Source: an uncultured beta proteobacterium (GTDB lineage Bacteria; Pseudomonadota; Gammaproteobacteria; Burkholderiales; Burkholderiaceae_C). Taken from it: DNA of 64,000 nucleotides. The position numbers were made by a program, and so were the translations under genes. Positions 17,255 to 30,670 of this stretch are shown here, one piece after another. The stretch lies in assembly GCA_903905735.1 (NCBI GenBank), contig CAIVHU010000009.1:30979-94978 (forward strand), written 5' to 3'. The stretch's first letter is position 1. Each line of letters opens with the position of its first letter. The notes under the pieces were generated by a model. That model made no database searches. It worked only from the letters and a program-made list of their open reading frames with translations, and was not told the origin of the DNA.

Positions 17255-18163
17255 TCAAGCCTTGTTGGCCCACCAGTCTGGCCCGAACTGCCCCTGCAAC
17301 CAAGCAATGAACTGCGTGACCTTGGTCGGCACCAGGCGCGGCGACGGAAAAACTGCGTGTATTTCCTGTTGCGGCAGTTGCCAGCCGTCCAGCAGGCTGA
17401 CCAGCGCACCACTGGCCAGCGACTCGTGTGCCACATAACGCGGCAGTGCGGCAATGCCAAAACCCTGGCGCGCCGCCGCCAGCAGTGCGGACAGGCTGTT
17501 GGAGCGCAAGGGCCCATGCAAACCCACCGACAGCGTCTGCCCGCTGGCATCGCTGAAATGCCAACGCGCGTCGCCCTGCACGGTGCTGTAAATCAGCGCG
17601 TCATGCTCCACCAGCGCCAGCGGTGACGGCGGTGACGGGTGCGCTTGCAGATAGCTCGGGCTGGCCACCACCACCCAGGGGTTCAAGCCCAGATAGCGCG
17701 AGCCCAGGGTCGAATCGGCCAGCCGCCCCATGCGGATGGCGACATCCACCCCCTGCTCGACCATGTTCACGTAGTGGTCGTCGCAGTTCAGATCAATCTG
17801 CAGGCGCGGGTTCAGGCGCATGAACTGCATCACCAATGGGGCCAGCACACGCCGTCCAAACGCCACCGATGTGTTGATGCGCATGGCACCCTCCACCTGG
17901 GTTTGCAGCAGCGCGGCCACCGATTCGGCTTCTTCGACATGGTGGGCAATCAGCTTGCATTTGTCGTAATACAGCAGGCCGATTTCGGTGGGCATCACGC
18001 CACGGGTGGTGCGGTGCAGCAGGCGCGCGCCCAGCTGTGTCTCCATGCGGCTGACCTGCTTGGTGGCGGCGGGCTGGCCTATACCCATCTCGGCAGCCGC
18101 CTTGCTGAACGAGCCCAGATCAACCACCCGCACAAACAGTTTGATGGCTTGAATTCGTTCCAT
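17255..18163 (-). CDS. LysR-family transcriptional regulator of the glyoxylate operon
   Basis: A 302-residue LysR regulator. The N-terminal winged helix (about 1-60) shows [32 protein letters not shown]. The effector-binding domain follows (about 90-295). It is divergent from gcl-hyi-glxR-ttuD with 149 bases between starts and is the probable regulator of that operon. An ATTCCAT-C-ATGGAAT palindrome lies in between. The start ATG 18163 gives the standard N-terminus. The ligand is unknown; glyoxylate, tartronate semialdehyde or related acids would fit (inference). Confidence 0.88.
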   Translation of the reverse strand: MERIQAIKLFVRVVDLGSFSKAAAEMGIGQPAATKQVSRMETQLGARLLHRTTRGVMPTEIGLLYYDKCKLIAHHVEEAESVAALLQTQVEGAMRINTSVAFGRRVLAPLVMQFMRLNPRLQIDLNCDDHYVNMVEQGVDVAIRMGRLADSTLGSRYLGLNPWVVVASPSYLQAHPSPPSPLALVEHDALIYSTVQGDARWHFSDASGQTLSVGLHGPLRSNSLSALLAAARQGFGIAALPRYVAHESLASGALVSLLDGWQLPQQEIHAVFPSPRLVPTKVTQFIAWLQGQFGPDWWANKA

Positions 18164-18198
18164 GGATGGCCTTGTCGGGGTGGTGTTGCTGGCTGGGT

Positions 18199-18213
18199 AT
18201 TCCATCATGGAAT
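18199..18213. promoter_or_regulatory. Candidate LysR operator between lysR and gcl
   Basis: Perfect dyad ATTCCAT-C-ATGGAAT in the divergent promoter region. It has LysR-box-like size and symmetry (15 bp) and lies 36 bases upstream of the regulator start and 100 bases upstream of gcl. Confidence 0.5.
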
Positions 18214-18312
18214 GAGCTAAATGCGCCACGCGGGTATTCCCGCAAGGCTGCAGCGCCGCGAACATCAAGCCCAAGCAATCCCGCTGCCCCAACTGAACAA
18301 CAGGAGACTGAC

Positions 18313-20103
<1,791 letters not shown>

Positions 20104-20131
20104 TCAAGCAAAACACGACAAGGAGAAAAAC

Positions 20132-20926
20132 ATGCCCCAATTTGCCGCCAACCTGACCATGCTGTTTACCGAAGTGCCGTTTCTGGAGCGCTTTGAGCGC
20201 GCCGCCAAAGCCGGATTCAGCGCGGTCGAATTCCTGTTCCCCTATGCCTGGCCCGCCGAAGAGATCAAGGCCCGGCTAGACCAGCATGGCCTGAAACTGG
20301 TGCTGCACAACCTGCCCGCTGGCGACTGGGAGGCCGGTGACCGCGGGCTGGCCTGCGACTCGACGCGCGTGGCGGAATTTCGCGCCGGTGTGCCGCTGGC
20401 GATCCGTTACGCCAAGGCGCTGGGTGTCTCGCAGCTCAACTGCCTGGCTGGCAAGGCCCCGGCGGGGGTGGCCGAGGCCGTGTTGCGCCAGACCTTGGTC
20501 GATAACCTGCGTTTTGCCGCCGCCGAGCTGAAGCAATCCGGGATCAAACTGCTGGTGGAGCCGATCAACACCTTCGATATTCCGGGGTTTTATGTGAACC
20601 GCACGGATCAGGCGCTGTCCATTCTGGATGAGGTGGGCTCTGACAACGCGTTCGTGCAATACGACATCTACCACGCCCAGCGCATGGAAGGCGAACTCGC
20701 CACCACGATGCAAAAACACTTGGCGCGCATTGGCCACATCCAGCTGGCTGACAACCCGGGCCGCCATGAACCCGGCACCGGCGAGATCAACTACCGTTAC
20801 CTGTTGGCGCGCCTGGATGAGCTGGGCTACACCGGCTGGGTGGGTTGCGAATACAAGCCGCTGACCTCCACTGTGGCGGGCTTGGGCTGGCGCGAGCAGC
20901 TCAGCCCAAGCCACGCCGCCTGCTGA
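20132..20926 (+). CDS. hyi: Hydroxypyruvate isomerase
   Basis: A 264-residue TIM-barrel isomerase that interconverts tartronate semialdehyde and hydroxypyruvate. Family segments: ANLTMLFTEVPFLERF, VEFLFPY, LVEPINTFDIPGF (metal Glu), YDIYHAQRMEG, HIQLADNPGRHEPGTGEINY (metal His, Asp). AAGGAG lies seven to eight bases before the ATG. It sits 28 bases after gcl and 36 before glxR, as in the E. coli gcl-hyi-glxR arrangement. Confidence 0.94.
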   Translation: MPQFAANLTMLFTEVPFLERFERAAKAGFSAVEFLFPYAWPAEEIKARLDQHGLKLVLHNLPAGDWEAGDRGLACDSTRVAEFRAGVPLAIRYAKALGVSQLNCLAGKAPAGVAEAVLRQTLVDNLRFAAAELKQSGIKLLVEPINTFDIPGFYVNRTDQALSILDEVGSDNAFVQYDIYHAQRMEGELATTMQKHLARIGHIQLADNPGRHEPGTGEINYRYLLARLDELGYTGWVGCEYKPLTSTVAGLGWREQLSPSHAAC

Positions 20927-20962
20927 AACTCAACCTCTATTCACATTTATGGAGACTCCCTC

Positions 20963-21868
20963 ATGACCAGCACACCTCAGCGCCTGGGCTTCATCGGCCT
21001 GGGCATCATGGGCGCGCAGATGGCGGGCCATCTGATGGCCGCCGGACACAGCGTGTTTGTTCACACCCGCAGCAAGGTGCCCGAAGCCATCGCCAGCAGC
21101 AGTGCCACCGTTTGCGCCAGTGCGCAAGCCGTGGCCGAACAGGCAGACATCATCTTCCTGATGGTGCCCGACACGCCGGATGTGCAGGCCGCGCTGTTTG
21201 CCGACCACGGCGTGGCAGCTGGCTTGACACCGGGCAAGGTGGTGGTGGATATGAGCAGCATCTCGCCCATCGAGACCAAGGTGTTTGCGCAAAAAATCAA
21301 CGCGCTGGGTTGCGACTACCTCGACGCGCCGGTCTCTGGCGGCGAGGTGGGTGCCAAGAACGCCACGCTTTCGATCATGGTCGGCGGCGCGCCGGAGGTG
21401 TTTGAGCGGGTCAAACCCTTGTTGGCGCTGATGGGCAAAAACATCACCCTGGTAGGTGGCAATGGCGATGGCCAGACCGCCAAGGTGGCCAACCAGATCA
21501 TCGTGGCCCTAAACATTGAGGCGGTGGCAGAAGCCTTGCTGTTTGCGGCCAAGGCCGGTGCCGACCCGGCGCGCGTGCGCGAGGCCTTGATGGGCGGCTT
21601 TGCTGCCAGCCGCATTCTGGAAGTGCATGGCGAGCGCATGGTCAAGCGCACTTTCAACCCCGGTTTTCGCATTGAACTGCACCAGAAAGACCTGAACCTG
21701 GCGCTGAGCAGTGCGCGCGCCCTGGGTGTGACCCTGCCCAACACCGCCACCGCGCAGGAGCTGTTCAACAGCTGCGCTGCGCACGGCGGCAAGGGCTGGG
21801 ACCATTCGGCCATGGTGCGCGCCCTGGAGATGATGGCGAATTTCGACATCGGCCAGCAGCCTGCCTAG
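20963..21868 (+). CDS. glxR: Tartronate semialdehyde reductase (2-hydroxy-3-oxopropionate reductase)
   Basis: A 301-residue beta-hydroxyacid dehydrogenase using NAD(P)H to reduce tartronate semialdehyde to D-glycerate. The N-terminal Rossmann GFIGLGIMGAQMAGHL, the substrate loop DAPVSGGEVGAKNATLSIMVGG and the catalytic Lys in GQTAKVANQIIVA are visible. A purine-rich ATGGAGAC region supplies the ribosome site. It is the third gene of the operon. Confidence 0.94.
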   Translation: MTSTPQRLGFIGLGIMGAQMAGHLMAAGHSVFVHTRSKVPEAIASSSATVCASAQAVAEQADIIFLMVPDTPDVQAALFADHGVAAGLTPGKVVVDMSSISPIETKVFAQKINALGCDYLDAPVSGGEVGAKNATLSIMVGGAPEVFERVKPLLALMGKNITLVGGNGDGQTAKVANQIIVALNIEAVAEALLFAAKAGADPARVREALMGGFAASRILEVHGERMVKRTFNPGFRIELHQKDLNLALSSARALGVTLPNTATAQELFNSCAAHGGKGWDHSAMVRALEMMANFDIGQQPA

Positions 21869-21890
21869 CTCAACCCTACCGAGCACTGCC

Positions 21891-23207
21891 ATGAACCCGC
21901 CCCTGAGACCCGATGCTGCCGCAGACTTGCTGCGCCGCCTGTTTGACGCCGCCATTGCCAGCGCGCAGCCCGCGCGCTGTGTGCCAGCGCATCTGCCCAG
22001 CCCGCAAGAGCTGGGCAGCGGGCATCTGGTGGTGATTGGCGCAGGCAAGGCCAGCGCCGCCATGGCCCGCGCGGTGGAAGACCATTGGAACGGCCCCTTG
22101 AGCGGCCTGGTGGTCACTCGCTACGGCTACGCCGTGCCGTGCCAGCGCATCGAGATCGTGGAAGCGGCGCACCCGGTGCCCGATGCAGCGGGCGAGCTGG
22201 CCGCGCAGCGCATGCTCGCCCTGGTGCAGGACTTGCGTGCAGACGACGTCGTGTTGTGCCTAATCTCCGGTGGTGGTTCAGCCCTTTTGCCCTTGCCTAT
22301 CAATGGTTTGACGCTATCAGACAAGCAGCAAGTGAACCGCGCCCTGCTGGCCAGCGGTGCGAGCATCAGCGAGATGAACTGTGTGCGCCGCCATCTGTCA
22401 GGCATCAAGGGTGGCCGCCTCGCTGCGGCTTGCCACCCGGCGCGGGTGATCACGCTGCTGCTCTCAGACGTGCCGGGCGACAACCCCATGGACATCGCCT
22501 CCGGCCCGACGGTGGCCGACCCCACCACCAGCGCTGACGCGCTGGACATCGTCCGCCGCTATGGCATCGACCTACCCGCTGCCGTGCGTGAGGTGCTGGA
22601 AAGCGGCCGGGGCGAATCCATCAAACCCGGCGACGCGAGGCTGGCACGGGCCGAGACCCGCATGATCGCCACCCCGCAAATGGCGCTGGAAGCGGCTGCC
22701 AGCGTGGCGCGTGAAGGCGGTTATGCCGCCCACATTCTGGGTGACGCACTGGAAGGCGAAGCGCGTGATGTCGGCAAGGTGCTGGCCGCCATCGCGCTGC
22801 AGGTGGCCCAGCACAGCCAGCCGTTTCAGGCTCCTTGCGTGCTGCTCTCTGGGGGTGAAACCACGGTGACCGTGCGCGGCCATGGCCGGGGCGGGCGCAA
22901 CGTGGAGTGCCTGCTGTCCACCACCATTGCGCTGCACGGCCACCCGCGCATCCATGCGCTGATGGGTGACACCGATGGCGTGGATGGCCAGGAAGAGATT
23001 GCCGGAGCTATCGCCGGGCCCGACACGCTGACCAAGGCCTGGGCCCGGAGTCTGCGCCCACTGGACAGTCTGTCCAACAACGACGGGCACGGCTTTTTTG
23101 AAGCCGTGGGCAGCGCCGTGGTCACCGGGCCAACGCTGACCAATGTGAACGACTTTCGGGCAATTCTGATCACTGACAGCGCTTCTCAGACGGGAGCTGA
23201 TTATTAA
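21891..23207 (+). CDS. ttuD: Glycerate 2-kinase (MOFRL family, TtuD/GckA-like)
   Basis: A 438-residue kinase that phosphorylates glycerate, giving 2-phosphoglycerate in this family, and so feeds the glyoxylate route into glycolysis. Seen: VVIGAGKASAAMARA, CLISGGGSALLPLP (nucleotide loop), LLSDVPGDNPMDIASGPTV and the C-terminal MOFRL domain with LSGGETTVTVRGHGRGGRN and DTDGVDG. It starts 22 bases after glxR. The end of the gene is next to repeat R6. With gcl, hyi and glxR it completes glyoxylate to 2-phosphoglycerate. Confidence 0.93.
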   Translation: MNPPLRPDAAADLLRRLFDAAIASAQPARCVPAHLPSPQELGSGHLVVIGAGKASAAMARAVEDHWNGPLSGLVVTRYGYAVPCQRIEIVEAAHPVPDAAGELAAQRMLALVQDLRADDVVLCLISGGGSALLPLPINGLTLSDKQQVNRALLASGASISEMNCVRRHLSGIKGGRLAAACHPARVITLLLSDVPGDNPMDIASGPTVADPTTSADALDIVRRYGIDLPAAVREVLESGRGESIKPGDARLARAETRMIATPQMALEAAASVAREGGYAAHILGDALEGEARDVGKVLAAIALQVAQHSQPFQAPCVLLSGGETTVTVRGHGRGGRNVECLLSTTIALHGHPRIHALMGDTDGVDGQEEIAGAIAGPDTLTKAWARSLRPLDSLSNNDGHGFFEAVGSAVVTGPTLTNVNDFRAILITDSASQTGADY

Positions 23208-23210
23208 GAG

Positions 23211-23266
23211 CCTTTTAGGCCTCCAGCCCTTTATATGTATGCGCTGACAGCTACAAATATCATATT
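23211..23266 (-). repeat. Dispersed palindromic repeat, copy R6
   Basis: Reverse orientation, between the convergent ttuD and katG genes. Plus-strand view: TTTTAGGCCTCCAGCCCTTT, spacer, GCGCTGACAGCTAC. Confidence 0.75.
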
Positions 23267-23280
23267 AACGACGGCACCAT

Positions 23281-25503
<2,223 letters not shown>

Positions 25504-25667
25504 TCAGTGTAGGGAAACCAGGCGGTTGGTGTGATCACATTTCCCAATCAGCGTCATAGGCCATGGCACAGGCATCAGGGTGGATCAGCCTGTAAAAAAT
25601 GGCGGGGTGGCGGCCAGCCTTTGAGCGTTCACCGATACTCTAGCCCTATTTTTGCGCAAGGAGTTGT

Positions 25668-26024
25668 ATGGATTTTTCAAGCTTATTCCACCAGTATTGG
25701 CCCCTGCTGGCTCTGGTTCTCTGGTTTGGTTACAAGTGGTGGAACTCCAAAAAAGTCGTGGCGATGCTGCCCGAACTCAGGAAGATTGGCGCCACGTTTG
25801 TCGATGTCAGGTCGCCCGGTGAGTTTGCAAATGCCAATGCCCCCGGCAGCATCAATATCCCCCTGCAGGAACTGGGCAGCCGCCTCGCCGAGATTCCCAA
25901 AACCAGCCCGGTGGTGGTCTGTTGCGCCAGCGGGTCACGCAGCGGCATGGCCAAAATGATGCTCAAGAAAAAGGGCTACACGGACGTCCACAACGTCGGT
26001 GCCTGGAGCAAGCTGTTGAACTGA
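25668..26024 (+). CDS. Membrane-anchored rhodanese-like protein
   Basis: A 118-residue protein with one N-terminal TM helix (about 8-24), then a single rhodanese domain. The active-site loop is CASGSRSG with Cys86 as the persulfide-carrying residue; IGATFVDVRSPGEF is the typical rhodanese start. It probably handles sulfane sulfur at the membrane. AAGGAG precedes the ATG. It is a single gene with no obvious partner. Confidence 0.88.
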   Translation: MDFSSLFHQYWPLLALVLWFGYKWWNSKKVVAMLPELRKIGATFVDVRSPGEFANANAPGSINIPLQELGSRLAEIPKTSPVVVCCASGSRSGMAKMMLKKKGYTDVHNVGAWSKLLN

Positions 26025-26414
26025 TGCCAGGTGACCACATATCCCGCAAACCACACCAGCCGACTTCAACGGATTGGGTTGCGTGGGGCGAGGCGAGGGA
26101 AGTACCGCTGAAGGCTGTTCCAGACATAGGATGTGCCGAAATGCCCACCAGTAGGCTGACTATGGGATACCCGAGCAGACAAATCAACATCGCATCCAAG
26201 CCGAGCCAAAAAAGGCGGAAGCGGCGCAGCGAGTGACAGCGCCAAAACAGTTCTGAGCATCCCGACAACAACGCCCCTTTACTGGCGGCGCATGACTACG
26301 ACATATCGTCGAGTACCATTGCTGCCAGATCTACGCCCTCTTTGGTAGCCATCCACAACCACTTATCGGTGTTCGTGACTGTTTGCTATAGCACTGCAGA
26401 TGTTGGCAATACCG
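26025..26414. other. 390-bp region without a supportable gene
   Basis: A minus-strand frame (within about 25963-26271) encodes a hydrophobic stretch (FWLGLDAMLICLLGYPIVSLLVG). This could be the relic of a small membrane protein, but no ribosome site, conserved motif or complete domain is visible. Given the decayed genes next to it, a degenerate remnant is possible. Confidence 0.3.
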
Positions 26415-27011
26415 CTATTGCTTTGGAAAGTCTTGCAGGTAAGTGGCCACATCCTGCATATTTTTGCCTGTGAGCTCATGGGCCACCACTTTCATGATGC
26501 TGCCTTCGGGGCGTTCGTCCGTTCTTTGGAAGACCATCAGCTGCTTGATCAGGTAATCTGAATGCTGGTGGGCCAGGCGCGGGAACTGCTCGTTACCCTG
26601 GGCCTGTGGCCCATGGCAGGACATACAGGCCGGAACACCTTTGTCGGGCACGCCGTTTTCGAAGATCGCCTTGCCATCGGCCATGACCGCAGCCGGTGGC
26701 GTCGCGCCTGTGATAGACGCTGGCGGCTGCGATGAAAAATAGTCAGCCAGGCCCTTGATCTGCTCATCGGTCAAACTGCGACTGATGCCCCACATGTACT
26801 CAAAGCCGGCAGGGTCCAGGCGGCCATGCGCCCTGAACGCCTTTACCTGCGCCATGAAATAGGTCGGCTGCTGCGCTGCCAGGTTGGGGAAGTTGGGATT
26901 GATCGAGTGACCGTTCACACCATGACACAGCGAACACACTTGCTGCGCCAGGGTCACACCAGAGACATTGGGGTCCGCTAAATTGCGTGACGTTGCAAAA
27001 CTTGAACATCC
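26415..27011 (-). pseudogene. Diheme c4-type cytochrome, 5'-truncated
   Basis: The frame runs from a stop at 27012-27014 through SRNLADPNVSGVTLAQQVCSLCHGVNG to a second heme site CMSCHG, ending at TAG 26415-26417. Two CxxCH sites and two axial-Met regions fit a cytochrome c4. There is no signal peptide: the reading is cut off a few residues before the mature protein would begin, and the best start is a GTG (26957) just before CSLCH. Without export the hemes could not be attached, so it is probably dead. The cut lies opposite the decayed cytochrome at 27030. Confidence 0.65.
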
Positions 27012-27029
27012 TTATGCGGTCCTGAGAAG

Positions 27030-27520
27030 TGGGCTTGTCCCGGCCAATGCTGATGCTGATCCGGGGCAGCTTGAGTTGTGGATGGCGGGCACCTTGCTGG
27101 ACGCGCCGCTTGATCGCTATGCCCCAAAGGTCTCCAATCCGGTGCCTTTGATGGAGCAAAATCTTCTCAAAGGCGTGCATCTTTATGCGCAAAATTGCGC
27201 GGTTTGCCATGGGTCAGCAAGCAGTACGGCATCGCCTATCGCAAGAGGGCTTTACCCCAAGCCGCCGCAATTAGCGACCGATGGCGTTGAGGACGATCCG
27301 GAGGGATACTCGTTTGGAGAATTAAGCACGGTATCCGCTTAACAGCCATGCCTTCGTTTGGATACACCCTCAACTTCAGGACATCTGGACGCTTGCGTTA
27401 TTTTTGAAGAACATGGACAAGTTGCCCCCTGCGGTACAAAAGGTCTGGCAAAACGTTCAGAATTGGCCGATCTCACTTCCGAACCAAACAAATGCGTATC
27501 AAGTCGCTCGCGGACAGTGA
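27030..27520 (+). pseudogene. Monoheme cytochrome c gene, N-truncated and frameshifted
   Basis: Three frames together give one cytochrome. Frame A: LVPANADADPGQLELW ... QNCAVCHGSAS ... DGVEDDPEGYSF, to about 27320. Frame B: WRIKHGIRLTAMPSFGYTLN (axial-Met region), to about 27375. Frame C: DIWTLALFLKNMDKLPPAVQKVWQ, to a TGA at 27518-27520. At least two frameshifts break it and the N-terminal membrane anchor is missing. The intact family members have these three blocks in this order. Confidence 0.7.
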
Positions 27521-27559
27521 TTCCATTGTGATGTCAGACACGCGCAGTTGACACCAGAC

Positions 27560-30500
27560 TCAAGGTGCAGCGGCCACGCTTTCATCCGGGCCCACCGGCA
27601 CCTCGCGGGTCTGCACCGGGCCGTGGCCGCTGAAGCGATCCAGCGCCAGATAAATCACCGGTGTGATGAACAGCGTGATCGCCTGTGAAAACACCAGCCC
27701 ACCTACCACCGCCAGGCCCAGCGGCTGGCGCAGCTCAGCACCGGCACCAATGCCCAGTGCGATGGGCAGCGCGCCCATCAGCGCCGCCATGGTGGTCATC
27801 ATGATCGGGCGAAACCGCAAGACACAGGCCTCGCGGATGGCCTGCGCCGGGGTCATGCCGTGATGGCGCTGCGCATCCAGCGCGAAGTCGATCATCATGA
27901 TGGCGTTTTTCTTGACGATGCCGATCAGCAGCACGATGCCGATGGTGGCAATCAGCGTCAAATCCTGTTTGAACAGCATCAGCGTCGCCAGTGCACCTAC
28001 AGCCGCCGAGGGCAGGCCGACCAGGATGGTGAGTGGATGCACAAAACTCTCATACAACACACCAAGCAGCACATAAATCACCAGCAGTGCCGCAACGATC
28101 AGGATCGCCTGGCTGCCTTGGGAGCTTTTGAACACCGCCGCGTCACCGCCGTAGCTGGTGATGATGGAAGACGGCATGTGAATGGCTTCGCGTGCGGCAT
28201 CGATCTTGGCCGTGGCATCGCCCAGCGCGGCTCCCGGTGCCAGGTTGAATGACAGGGTCACCGCCTGCAATTGCCCGACATGGTTGATCGAGGTGGCACC
28301 CACGGTGCGCTCCACGGTGGTAAAGCTCGACAGCGGCACCAGCGTGCCGGTGGAGGAGCGCACGTAAATGCCATTCAGGGCGCTTTCGTCCTGTTTGGCA
28401 TCCGGGGCCACCTCCATGATCACCTCATAACTGTCGGTGGGCAGGTAAATGGTTGAGACCTGACGTTCGCCAAAGGCGCTGAACAAGGCGCCGCGGATGG
28501 CTTCGATGGACACTCCCAGCGAGTTGGCCCGCTCGCGGTCGATCTTGAGTTGGGCAACCAGCCCGCGCAACTGAGCATCGCTGGTCACATCGCGGAAAAG
28601 CGGGTCGTTGCGGATGCGCTCCTGCAGCTTGTCGGCCCAGTCGTTCAACTCATCAGCGCGCACGCTTTGCAACACGTATTGAAACTGCGCCTTGCTGGGT
28701 CGACCGCCAAGCTGCAGGTTCTGCACCGGCCGCATGAAGACGTTGATACCCGCCACCGCACGCAACTTTTTGCGCAGTGCTTCAACGACCTGCTTCATGG
28801 CCGGGCGCTCAGACTGCGGCTTGAGCGTGATGAACATGCGCCCGGTGTTTTGGGGACCATTGCCACCATTGAACGAATTCACGGCCGCGACGTTGGGGTC
28901 TGCCCGCATGATGCCCGCGGCACGCTCCTGCAACACGACCATCTGCGGAAACGACACATCCTCACCGGCTTCGGTGGAGACGATGATCTGCCCGATGTCT
29001 TCCTCGGGGAAAAACCCCTTGGGAATGACCACCATCAGCCAGGCGGTGGCGACAAACGTGGCCAGCGCCACCCCGAGGACGACACCGCGATGCGACAGCG
29101 CCAGGTCCAGCAGCCGGGTGTAGCCCGCCAACATGGCATTGAAGCCGCGCTCAAACAGATGCACCAGTCCGCCTGGGGGCTTTTTGTGCACTTCATCGGT
29201 CAAAAAGCGGCTGGCCAGCATCGGCACCAGTGTCAGCGAAACAAACGCCGACACCATGATCGCCAGGCCAACCACCACCGCGAACTCGTGAAACAGCAGG
29301 CCAATGACGCCGGGCATGAAAAAGATCGGAATAAACACCGCAATCAACGAGCTGCTGATCGAGATGATGGTGAAACCCACCTCCCGTGCGCCACGCAACG
29401 CTGCCTGGAACGGGTCTTCACCTCGCTCCACGTGACGGATGATGTTCTCCAGCACCACGATGGCATCGTCCACCACCAGGCCCACTGCCAGGGTCAGTCC
29501 CAGTAGCGAGATGTTGTCCAGGCTGTAATTCAGGCCCCACAGCAGCGCCACCGCGCCAATCAGCGATATCGGCAAAGACAGCGCAGGAATAACAGTGGCG
29601 ACTAAACGGCGCAAGAAGAGGAAAATGACCAACACCACAAGCACAATTGTGCCCAGCAGTGTCAGGCTGACATCGTGCAACGCCGCGCGCACCGACACCG
29701 AGCGGTCATTGATGGGAGTCAGCGAGACCGATTGCGGCATCTGGCTTTGCAGGTTGGGCAAGGCCGCACGAATGGCATCGACCACCTGCACCGTGTTGGC
29801 ACCAGGCTGGCGCTGTATGGCCAGCGTGATGGAGTTTTCACCGTTGAAAGTCGCCCAGCGTTTGAGGTCTTCCAGACTGTCTTCAACCTTGGCCACGTCC
29901 TTTAGACGCACCGGGTTGCCGCCCCGTGTGCTGATGATCAGGTTGGCGTAGTCGGCGGCATTGGTGAGCTGGCGGTTAGCCTGTAGCACCAGGGTTTGCT
30001 TCAAACCGTCCAGCGTGCCCACCGGGGTGTTGACGTTGGCAGCGGTCAGCGCCGCGCTGACTTCATCGAGCCCGATGTTGCGCGCTGCCAGTGCGTCTGG
30101 CTGAATGCGCACGCGCACTGCAAAACGTTTGGCACCAAAAATATTGACCTGGGCCACCCCGTCCAGGGTGGACAGGCTGGGCGAGATCAGGTGCTCGGCA
30201 TAGTCTTCCAGCTCAGCGGGTGGCAGCGACGGAGAGCGCAGCGAAATCAGCAGCACCGGCGCATCGGCCGGGTTCACCTTGCGGTACGAGGGCATGGTCG
30301 TCATGTCCACCGGCAAACTGCGCTGTGCCCGAAGCAGGGCCGCCTGCACATCCACCGATGCGGCGTCAATATCGCGTCCCTGGGCAAACTCCAGCGTCAG
30401 CGAGGTGGCACCCAGCGTGCTGGTGGAACTGATGGTCTGCAGAGCCGTGACGGTCTGAAACTGCTTTTCAAGCGGCAGCGCCACCGAGGTCGCCATGGTC

Positions 30501-30670
30501 TCCGGGCTGGCACCGGGAAACGTCGCCGTCACATTGATCACCGGCGTGTCATAGCTGGGCAAGGCGGCCAGCGGAATGCCTTTGATCGCCAGCACCCCGG
30601 CCACCACCATGGCCAGATTCAGCAAGACCGTCATCACCGGACGGCGGATAAACAGTTCTGAAATATTCAT
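27560..30670 (-). CDS. RND efflux permease (MdtB/AcrB type)
   Basis: A 1036-residue inner-membrane proton antiporter. N-terminus MNISELFIRRPVMTVLLNLAMVVAG is typical of the MdtB/MdtC branch. Porter domains and two six-TM bundles are seen. TM4 carries the proton-relay Asp pair in LAVGLVVDDAIVVLEN. Export of drugs or other amphipathic compounds is likely; substrate unknown. Its start overlaps the adaptor gene stop by four bases (ATGA). No outer-membrane channel gene is in the window, so a TolC-like partner must be encoded elsewhere. Confidence 0.93.
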   Translation of the reverse strand: MNISELFIRRPVMTVLLNLAMVVAGVLAIKGIPLAALPSYDTPVINVTATFPGASPETMATSVALPLEKQFQTVTALQTISSTSTLGATSLTLEFAQGRDIDAASVDVQAALLRAQRSLPVDMTTMPSYRKVNPADAPVLLISLRSPSLPPAELEDYAEHLISPSLSTLDGVAQVNIFGAKRFAVRVRIQPDALAARNIGLDEVSAALTAANVNTPVGTLDGLKQTLVLQANRQLTNAADYANLIISTRGGNPVRLKDVAKVEDSLEDLKRWATFNGENSITLAIQRQPGANTVQVVDAIRAALPNLQSQMPQSVSLTPINDRSVSVRAALHDVSLTLLGTIVLVVLVIFLFLRRLVATVIPALSLPISLIGAVALLWGLNYSLDNISLLGLTLAVGLVVDDAIVVLENIIRHVERGEDPFQAALRGAREVGFTIISISSSLIAVFIPIFFMPGVIGLLFHEFAVVVGLAIMVSAFVSLTLVPMLASRFLTDEVHKKPPGGLVHLFERGFNAMLAGYTRLLDLALSHRGVVLGVALATFVATAWLMVVIPKGFFPEEDIGQIIVSTEAGEDVSFPQMVVLQERAAGIMRADPNVAAVNSFNGGNGPQNTGRMFITLKPQSERPAMKQVVEALRKKLRAVAGINVFMRPVQNLQLGGRPSKAQFQYVLQSVRADELNDWADKLQERIRNDPLFRDVTSDAQLRGLVAQLKIDRERANSLGVSIEAIRGALFSAFGERQVSTIYLPTDSYEVIMEVAPDAKQDESALNGIYVRSSTGTLVPLSSFTTVERTVGATSINHVGQLQAVTLSFNLAPGAALGDATAKIDAAREAIHMPSSIITSYGGDAAVFKSSQGSQAILIVAALLVIYVLLGVLYESFVHPLTILVGLPSAAVGALATLMLFKQDLTLIATIGIVLLIGIVKKNAIMMIDFALDAQRHHGMTPAQAIREACVLRFRPIMMTTMAALMGALPIALGIGAGAELRQPLGLAVVGGLVFSQAITLFITPVIYLALDRFSGHGPVQTREVPVGPDESVAAAP

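Noticed and set aside
22240..22330. AGCCCTTTT and GCTATCAGA in ttuD looked like a repeat copy
   Set aside because: The encoded residues (SGGGSALLPLPINGLTLSDKQ) are the normal kinase motif; spacing does not fit the consensus.
25963..26271. Minus-strand frame with a hydrophobic stretch as a small membrane protein gene
   Set aside because: Overlaps the rhodanese gene end, no start signal, no clear family match; kept only as a possible remnant.
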